From NCBI GenBank assembly GCA_002399765.1, contig DHEG01000015.1, positions 70,973 to 134,972 on the forward strand: a DNA stretch of 64,000 nucleotides, in the 5' to 3' direction. The translations under genes and the position numbers were made by a program. Shown one piece after another: positions 58,759 to 64,000 of the stretch (positions are counted from its first letter, which is position 1; the number at the start of each line of letters is the position of its first letter). Below the pieces are notes generated by a model. That model saw nothing but the letters and a program-made list of their open reading frames with translations, had not been told where the DNA came from and searched no databases. Origin of the DNA: Caryophanales bacterium UBA4856. GTDB lineage: Bacteria; Bacillota_I; Bacilli_A; RFN20; CAG-288.

Positions 58759-61383
58759 ATGAAGTACATGACTGTCGACCAGATACGCGATATGTGGCTG
58801 GAATTCTTCAAGGAGCACGGACATTACATCGAGCCCTCGGCATCCTTGATTCCCGATAACGATCCCTCGCTATTGTTCATAAATGCCGGCGTCGCGGCTT
58901 TGAAGAAGTACTTCGACGGCAGCGTAACCCCACCCCATCGCCGTATAACCAACGCCCAGAAATCAATCAGGACCAACGACATAGAGAATGTCGGCCGCAC
59001 TGACAGGCATCACACTTTCTTCGAGATGCTTGGCAATTTCTCCATCGGCGATTATTTCCGCACCGAAGTCATACCCTGGGCCTTCGAGCTCCTCACCTCA
59101 TCCAAATGGTTTGGCTTCCCGGTCGAGAAGCTTTATGTCACTTATTATCCCGATGACCTGGATACCAAGAGCCTTTGGATCAAATGCGGCATGCCGGACG
59201 ACCATCTGATCCCCTTGGAGGACAACTTCTGGGAGATCGGCGAGGGTCCCTGCGGTCCCGACACCGAAATTTATTTCGATCGGGGAAACGAATATGATCC
59301 CAAGAACGTCGGCGTAAGGCTTTTGACCGACGACATCGAGAACGACCGTTACATCGAGATGTGGAACATCGTCTTCTCCCAGTACAATGCCAAGCCCGGA
59401 TTGAAGCGCGAGGATTATCCTGAACTACCGCACAAGAACATCGATACCGGTGCGTCCCTGGAGCGTTTGGCCTGCATCATGCAGGGCACCGAGTCAAACT
59501 TCGAGATCGACACTTTCAAGCCGATCATCGAAGCCTTGGAGAAGGCCTCCGGCAAGCCTTACGAAGGGAAATACAAGATGGCCTACCGCGTCGTGGCCGA
59601 CCATACCCGCTGTTTGGTCTTCGCCTTGGCTGACGGCTGCCTGTTCTCTAATGAGGGAAGGGGCTATGTCCTAAGAAGGATCCTCAGACGGGCGGATCGT
59701 TTCGCCAAGACCTTGGGCTTGGAATCCAACACCGTCGCAAGACTAGTGCCATACATCGTCCAGACCAACGATCACTTCTATCCGTACTTGAAGGAAAAGG
59801 AAGAGAAGGTCACCCGCGAGATAGCGGCCGAAGAGGAACGTTTCGCCAAGACCCTGGCGGTCGGAGAGAAACTTTTGGAGCAGTATCTGGACAAGGATGG
59901 CGACACCCTCTCCGCCGCGGATGCCTTCAAGCTTTCCGATACTTATGGCTTTCCCTTTGAGCTGACAAAGGAAGTCGCTGCCGACGAGGGCAAGAAAGTC
60001 GACGAGAAGGGCTACGGGAAGCTTTTGAATGAGCAGAAAGAGCGTGCCCGCAAGGCCCGTGAGAAGGAAGGGATAGTGACCTATGGGTCCCAGTTCAAGG
60101 ATCTCATGGAATTCGTGACTCCCTCGAAGTTCATCTATGACGACAAGGTCATACAGGCCAAGGTAATCGGCCTGTTCAAGGATGGCGTCAAGGTCGCCAG
60201 CATCGACGATGAGGGTCAGGTCGCCTTCGATACGACAAACTTCTACGCCGAGCAGGGCGGACAGGTGGCCGACAAGGGAATGATCGAGAACGACTCTACC
60301 GAAGCCGAGGTCTTGGACTGCCAGCATGCCCCCAATAAGCAAAACCTTCATTACGTTAAGGTTGAGTATGGCGCAATAAAGATGGGCGATGTCTTCACCT
60401 TGAAGCCCGATTTCGCCACCCGCAAGCTCACTCGCAAGAATCACTCCGCCTGCCATCTGCTTCACCAGGCCCTGTCGGATGTCCTTACCGATGGCAAGCT
60501 TCCCATACCCCAGGAAGGTTCTTTGGTAGGCCCCCATATCTGCCGTCTCGATTTCGGTTTCGACCGTAAGCTGACCAAGGACGAAATCGACCTTATTGAG
60601 GAAAACGTCAACGAGAGGATCGAGCAAGCCCAACCCTGCGAGATCCGCTACATGGACAAGGAAGAGGCCCTAAAGCTTCCAGCCTACCATCAGTTCGCGT
60701 CCAAGTATGGGGCGACCGTCAGGGTCGTTAAGATGGGCAACGCCGAGGAGTTCTGCGGCGGAACCCATGTCTCAAACACCGAGGATATAAATGTCTTCGC
60801 CATCGTTTCGGAGCAGGCTATCTCGGCCGGCGTCCGCCGCATAGTGGCCCTCACCGGCAAGGATGCCTACGAATTCCTGAAGGACAGCCAGAAACTGTCG
60901 GATAGGTTGGCTGACGATCTCGGCCTTACCTCCAGCAAGGACTTGGAGCCCAAGATCAAGGCTCTCGCTAGCGAAAACGAGAATACGAACAAGGAAGTAA
61001 AGGAACTCAAGGCGAAATATGCCGCTTCCTTGCAGAAGGAATTGGCCAGCCAGTACAAGGCGAAGGGCGACATCAAGTATTTGGCCATCAGGAGCGATGG
61101 ACTGGATCATTCACAGCTCAACGACCTTCTCGCCAATCTCGCCAACGCGAACCCGCTCTCCGTGAACTTCATCGCGTCCGTCAATGGCGCAAGGATAGAC
61201 CTCGGCTGCTCAATCGGGAGCGATGGCCTCAAGAAGGGCTATAAGGCCGGGGCGGTAATAAAGGCTTTGGCCCCTCTATTCGGCGGTAATGGTGGCGGAA
61301 GGCCCAACCTGGCCTTCGGGGCCGGGAAGAACGTCGCTGACATGGCCAAGGTCCAAGCCGCTTTGGAGGGCCTTGTCAAGTAA
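58759..61383 (+). CDS. alaS: Alanyl-tRNA synthetase
   Basis: The 874-residue class II synthetase has the catalytic core with RDMWLEFFKEHGH and TDRHHTFFEMLGNFSIGDYF. The editing domain has NHSACHLLHQAL and the zinc-type CGGTHVSNT, and the C-terminal domain ends in GGNGGGRPNLAFG. It charges tRNA-Ala and clears mischarged Ser/Gly. The ATG at 58759 is chosen over TTG 58744 because GGGAGAAG lies correctly before it. ruvX starts directly after the stop. Confidence 0.96.
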   Translation: MKYMTVDQIRDMWLEFFKEHGHYIEPSASLIPDNDPSLLFINAGVAALKKYFDGSVTPPHRRITNAQKSIRTNDIENVGRTDRHHTFFEMLGNFSIGDYFRTEVIPWAFELLTSSKWFGFPVEKLYVTYYPDDLDTKSLWIKCGMPDDHLIPLEDNFWEIGEGPCGPDTEIYFDRGNEYDPKNVGVRLLTDDIENDRYIEMWNIVFSQYNAKPGLKREDYPELPHKNIDTGASLERLACIMQGTESNFEIDTFKPIIEALEKASGKPYEGKYKMAYRVVADHTRCLVFALADGCLFSNEGRGYVLRRILRRADRFAKTLGLESNTVARLVPYIVQTNDHFYPYLKEKEEKVTREIAAEEERFAKTLAVGEKLLEQYLDKDGDTLSAADAFKLSDTYGFPFELTKEVAADEGKKVDEKGYGKLLNEQKERARKAREKEGIVTYGSQFKDLMEFVTPSKFIYDDKVIQAKVIGLFKDGVKVASIDDEGQVAFDTTNFYAEQGGQVADKGMIENDSTEAEVLDCQHAPNKQNLHYVKVEYGAIKMGDVFTLKPDFATRKLTRKNHSACHLLHQALSDVLTDGKLPIPQEGSLVGPHICRLDFGFDRKLTKDEIDLIEENVNERIEQAQPCEIRYMDKEEALKLPAYHQFASKYGATVRVVKMGNAEEFCGGTHVSNTEDINVFAIVSEQAISAGVRRIVALTGKDAYEFLKDSQKLSDRLADDLGLTSSKDLEPKIKALASENENTNKEVKELKAKYAASLQKELASQYKAKGDIKYLAIRSDGLDHSQLNDLLANLANANPLSVNFIASVNGARIDLGCSIGSDGLKKGYKAGAVIKALAPLFGGNGGGRPNLAFGAGKNVADMAKVQAALEGLVK

Positions 61384-61836
61384 ATGGCCTTCGAACCGGT
61401 TTTGGGTCTGGATCTCGGTCTAACCACTTTGGGTATCTCCGTCTCCCGCTCGGGCCATCTGGCCACCGGTTTGGTCAATCTGCATTTCCACAATGGCAAG
61501 TTCGACTATGCCATCGGAAAGGTGTTGGGATACGTTAAGGACGAGAGGATAGCGATAGTGGTCTTGGGCAAGCCGGCGTATCCTTCCGGCGACCCGACAC
61601 AGATGACCTTCGTGGCCGTGGACTTTGCCAAGAAGCTAAGGGAGGCCTTGGACCAGGCCGGCTTCAAGTCGGTGGCGATAGAATTCCAGGATGAGCGGGA
61701 CTCGACTCTGGATGCCGCCAAGGACCTCCATTCCCTCAACATGAACGCCAAGAGGCAAAAGCCCATAATAGACGAACAGGCCAGCAAGGTCATCCTGGAG
61801 AGATGGCTCAGGAATAAGGGCTATGACGTTTGGTGA
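61384..61836 (+). CDS. ruvX: Pre-16S rRNA nuclease / Holliday junction resolvase-like YqgF
   Basis: The 150-residue RNase H-fold protein has LGLDLGLTTLGISVS with the first catalytic aspartate, the VVLGKPAYPSGD strand and turn, FQDERDSTLDA and the C-terminal IDEQASKVILERWL. YqgF proteins trim the 5' end of 16S rRNA, and a resolvase role has also been proposed. The ATG immediately follows the alaS stop, and GGAGGG within alaS is 12 bases upstream. The order alaS, yqgF, DUF1292 is typical of Bacillota. Confidence 0.9.
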   Translation: MAFEPVLGLDLGLTTLGISVSRSGHLATGLVNLHFHNGKFDYAIGKVLGYVKDERIAIVVLGKPAYPSGDPTQMTFVAVDFAKKLREALDQAGFKSVAIEFQDERDSTLDAAKDLHSLNMNAKRQKPIIDEQASKVILERWLRNKGYDVW

Positions 61837-61915
61837 GCCTCTAGGTTATCTCCTTTGGCATTTGTTTTTCCAAGTCGCATAATAGGCATATGAATATGTC
61901 CAAGGAGTAATAAAG

Positions 61916-62293
61916 ATGGCCGAAAAGGAAACAGCTGCTTTCGATCAGGATCCGGGTTTGAATCTGGATGCCCCCGGCGAGAAGGAGAAGGAACAATATC
62001 TGGAAGTCGAGACAAACGATGGCAAACGCCTTAAGTTGAAGGTGGTCTTTTCCGCCGTCGACCCGGTCATGAACGCCGCCTACGTCTTCGTGGAGCAGGG
62101 AAGCGACGAGGTTCTGGCCCTGGCTACCAAGTTGGACGACAAAGGGGCCCCGACCCAGGATGAATTCGAGCAGGTCGGTACCGGCTCACCCTACCTAGAT
62201 GCCGTAAAGCTTTACCTTCAGGCCTATAACGAAGGCAATCTGACCGCGGATACCCTTAGCAAGAGAGTAACCCAGTTGCGTCAAGGCCGTTAG
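61916..62293 (+). CDS. DUF1292 (YrzB-like) protein
   Basis: The 125-residue acidic protein has the DUF1292 core: a beta-rich segment LEVETNDGKRLKLKVVFSAV, the YVFVEQGSDEVLAL strand, and a C-terminal helical region. In Bacillota it regularly follows alaS and yqgF, as here. Function is unknown. It has a short acidic N-terminal extension and is followed 13 bases later by an ABC exporter gene on the same strand. Confidence 0.85.
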   Translation: MAEKETAAFDQDPGLNLDAPGEKEKEQYLEVETNDGKRLKLKVVFSAVDPVMNAAYVFVEQGSDEVLALATKLDDKGAPTQDEFEQVGTGSPYLDAVKLYLQAYNEGNLTADTLSKRVTQLRQGR

Positions 62294-62306
62294 GGTTAAG
62301 GGCCAC

Positions 62307-64000
62307 ATGAGCAAGAAGGCAGCGACTGCAGCAAGGCCCTATGCCGGCGTGGCTTGGGATTCGGCGCGCAAATATCGGAAGTTCTTCTTCCTCGGCCCCT
62401 TTTTCAAGATGTTCGAAGCGGTATTCGACCTCATAACCCCGATATTGATGCAAACCATTATAACCAAGGGCATAATCTACGATTCGGCAACCGGCTATCC
62501 TAGCGGAGCGGATTGGAATGTCATAGCCCTGTATGGCTGCTTGATTTTGGCCATGACGATATTCGGCTTCTCCTCGACCATCGTTTGCCAGTACATGGCT
62601 TCCGTGGCTTCCCAGGGGACCGGGACCGACTTGCGCAACAGACTCTATGGCCAAATCCAGAACCTTTCGGCGGCCGACCTAGATGACATAGGGATCGGCA
62701 ATGCCATAAACGTGGTCACCAACGATACCAACCAGGCCCAGCAAGGCGTGGCGATGCTCATCCGCTTGGCGGTCAGGGCTCCATTCCTGGTGATCGGGGC
62801 CCTGGTCGCTTCCCTGATAATCGATTGGGAAATAGGTCTCATCTTTTTGGCCTTGGCCGTGTTCCTCTCGATCTTTTTGGCCCTTCTGATGCCCGAGACT
62901 TCCAGGGGCTATCTAAGGGTGCAGCGCAAACTGGACAAGTTGTCGCAAAAGACCGATGACAGCCTTGCGGGGGCCAGGGTCGTAAGGGCCTTCGACAAGG
63001 AAGAGCACGAGGTCAAAGGCTTCAAGGAATATTCCAAAGGCTACTCCGATGAGTCGATGCGGATTGCGAACATCACTTCGCTTTTGAGCCCAGTCACGAC
63101 CTTTGCCATAAATGCCGTGACCATCTTGGTGGTGCTTTTCGCCGGCTGGCGGGGCTTCGTTACCGAGGGCAGCGAGCTGACATCGGAAGTCATCGCCCAG
63201 CAAAACGGCAAGATAGTCGTCTTGGTAAACTACCTCAACCAGATCCTTCAAGCCATCTTGGTCTTGACCAACCTGGTAGTCATCTTCACCAAGTCCTACT
63301 CATCGATGACCAGGATCGACAAGGTCTTGGCCGTCAAGCCCTCCTTGGCCAATACGGCAAAGGTAAGGGCCCTGGCCATCGCCGAAGGCGAAACGCTCTA
63401 CAGCCTGAGGGCCGTATCCTTTTGCTATCCGGGTTCGGATGTGCCTTCCCTGGCGGACATAAACATCTCGATAAGGAAGGGCCAAAAGATAGGGGTGATC
63501 GGAGGTACCGGGGCGGGAAAGACAACCCTTTTGAACCTCCTTTTGCGTTTCTATGACCGTAGCAAGGGCGAAATCCTCTACAAGGGACATGACATTGAGG
63601 ACTACGACCTGGACAGCCTTTATGGGGAAATAGGCTATGTGCCCCAAAGGCCGGTAGTGTTCAAAGGGAGCGTAAGGGAAAACCTGTTGGCCTCAAATCC
63701 CCACGCCAGCGAGAGCGACATGCATAAGGCTTTGGATTTGGCCCTTTGCGATTTCATCGAAAAGGACCCGAAAGGCCTGGACAGGATGATCGACGAAGGC
63801 GCAAAGGACGTCTCGGGAGGTCAAAGGCAACGCTTGGCCATCGCCATGGCCTTGGTAAAGAAGCCAGAGACCCTGATCTTGGACAACTCCTTCTCGGCCC
63901 TGGACTATCTTTCGGAGCAAAAGCTTCGCGCCAACCTCATGTCTTTGGGCAACGGCCTGACCCAGATAGTAGTATCGGAGCGCGTCTCTTCCCTCATGGG
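62307..64000 (+). CDS. ABC exporter half-transporter with non-canonical ATPase, cut at the window edge
   Basis: The frame is open from ATG 62307 to the right edge (564 codons seen). It has an ABC type-1 exporter membrane domain with about six segments and an ATPase domain with Walker A GGTGAGKTTLLN, Q-loop VPQRPVVF and signature VSGGQRQRLAIAMAL. Walker B reads LILDNS, with N for the catalytic E, and the switch histidine is E in VVSERVSS. This is the pattern of the degenerate half of a heterodimeric exporter, whose partner is expected just downstream. AAGGG precedes the ATG. The substrate is unknown. Confidence 0.88.
   Translation, partial: MSKKAATAARPYAGVAWDSARKYRKFFFLGPFFKMFEAVFDLITPILMQTIITKGIIYDSATGYPSGADWNVIALYGCLILAMTIFGFSSTIVCQYMASVASQGTGTDLRNRLYGQIQNLSAADLDDIGIGNAINVVTNDTNQAQQGVAMLIRLAVRAPFLVIGALVASLIIDWEIGLIFLALAVFLSIFLALLMPETSRGYLRVQRKLDKLSQKTDDSLAGARVVRAFDKEEHEVKGFKEYSKGYSDESMRIANITSLLSPVTTFAINAVTILVVLFAGWRGFVTEGSELTSEVIAQQNGKIVVLVNYLNQILQAILVLTNLVVIFTKSYSSMTRIDKVLAVKPSLANTAKVRALAIAEGETLYSLRAVSFCYPGSDVPSLADINISIRKGQKIGVIGGTGAGKTTLLNLLLRFYDRSKGEILYKGHDIEDYDLDSLYGEIGYVPQRPVVFKGSVRENLLASNPHASESDMHKALDLALCDFIEKDPKGLDRMIDEGAKDVSGGQRQRLAIAMALVKKPETLILDNSFSALDYLSEQKLRANLMSLGNGLTQIVVSERVSSLM

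Noticed and set aside
59743-60633. 296-codon frame antisense to alaS
   Set aside because: It is Leu/Gly/Val-rich and explained by third-position bias of alaS.
1-64000. Mycoplasma-type code with TGA as tryptophan
   Set aside because: Several intact genes end in TGA at the expected place and tryptophan positions in conserved motifs are TGG.
1-64000. CRISPR array, prophage or insertion sequence
   Set aside because: No regularly spaced repeats, integrase, transposase or phage structural genes were seen.

Overview
The window reads as a compact chromosomal segment of a low-to-mid GC member of the Bacillota, probably from the Bacilli side near Erysipelotrichales, RF39 or the Acholeplasma-like relatives of Mollicutes. 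The reasons are long-form ribosome hibernation factor, RNase HIII, MutS2, an alaS-ruvX-DUF1292 string, a short DnaE of about 985 residues, strong GGAGG ribosome sites, and no outer-membrane genes. Tryptophan is TGG and TGA is used as a stop, so the code is the standard bacterial one. The taxon is inferred from gene content only. I see no CRISPR array, prophage, insertion sequence or rRNA operon.

Layout. 1-2990: end of an M32 carboxypeptidase, an M3 oligopeptidase and a thioredoxin-like lipoprotein. 2983-6587 (minus): two family 2 glycosyltransferases, NAD(P)HX dehydratase and a divergent sigma-like protein. 6628-9639 (minus): tandem MgtE magnesium channels. 9704-17546: rlmB, then dnaE, polA and a mutM-coaE fusion in one tight plus-strand unit. 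17550-20809: two unknown membrane proteins and two oxidoreductases. 20803-27757: a zinc ABC importer facing a P2-type cation ATPase with two RCK/TrkA proteins, over a repeat-rich promoter region. 27762-31610: Vsr endonuclease, two unknown genes, a HAD phosphatase and hpf. 31684-39120: a very unusual 946-residue ABC ATPase, a PLP decarboxylase, metK, a phospholipase C-like protein and pduL. 39210-50275: a YgjP-like peptidase, rRNA methyltransferase, ileS, lspA, rluD, rnhC, mutS2 and uvrC. 50280-57694: a P1B ATPase behind a highly structured leader, a broken yccF, tRNA-Pro, an Ig-like exported protein, and a CopB-type copper ATPase. 57839-64000: aldo/keto reductase, alaS, ruvX, DUF1292 and a truncated ABC exporter.

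Functional themes are DNA replication and repair (dnaE, polA, mutM-coaE, rnhC, mutS2, uvrC, vsr, ruvX), translation (ileS, alaS, metK, rlmB, rluD, hpf, tRNA) and cation homeostasis (two MgtE, ZnuABC, three P-type ATPases, two RCK proteins).

The items most worth a second look are: (1) the leader RNA at about 50314-50481, which has a closing helix, four hairpins and a possible pseudoknot upstream of a metal ATPase; (2) the ABC ATPase at 31684-34524, whose Q-loop, signature, Walker B acid and H-loop are all altered and which carries a coiled coil of several hundred residues inside its regulatory domain; (3) the single-frame MutM-CoaE fusion; (4) UvrC without its iron-sulfur cysteines; and (5) the shared regulatory region at 23329-23433.
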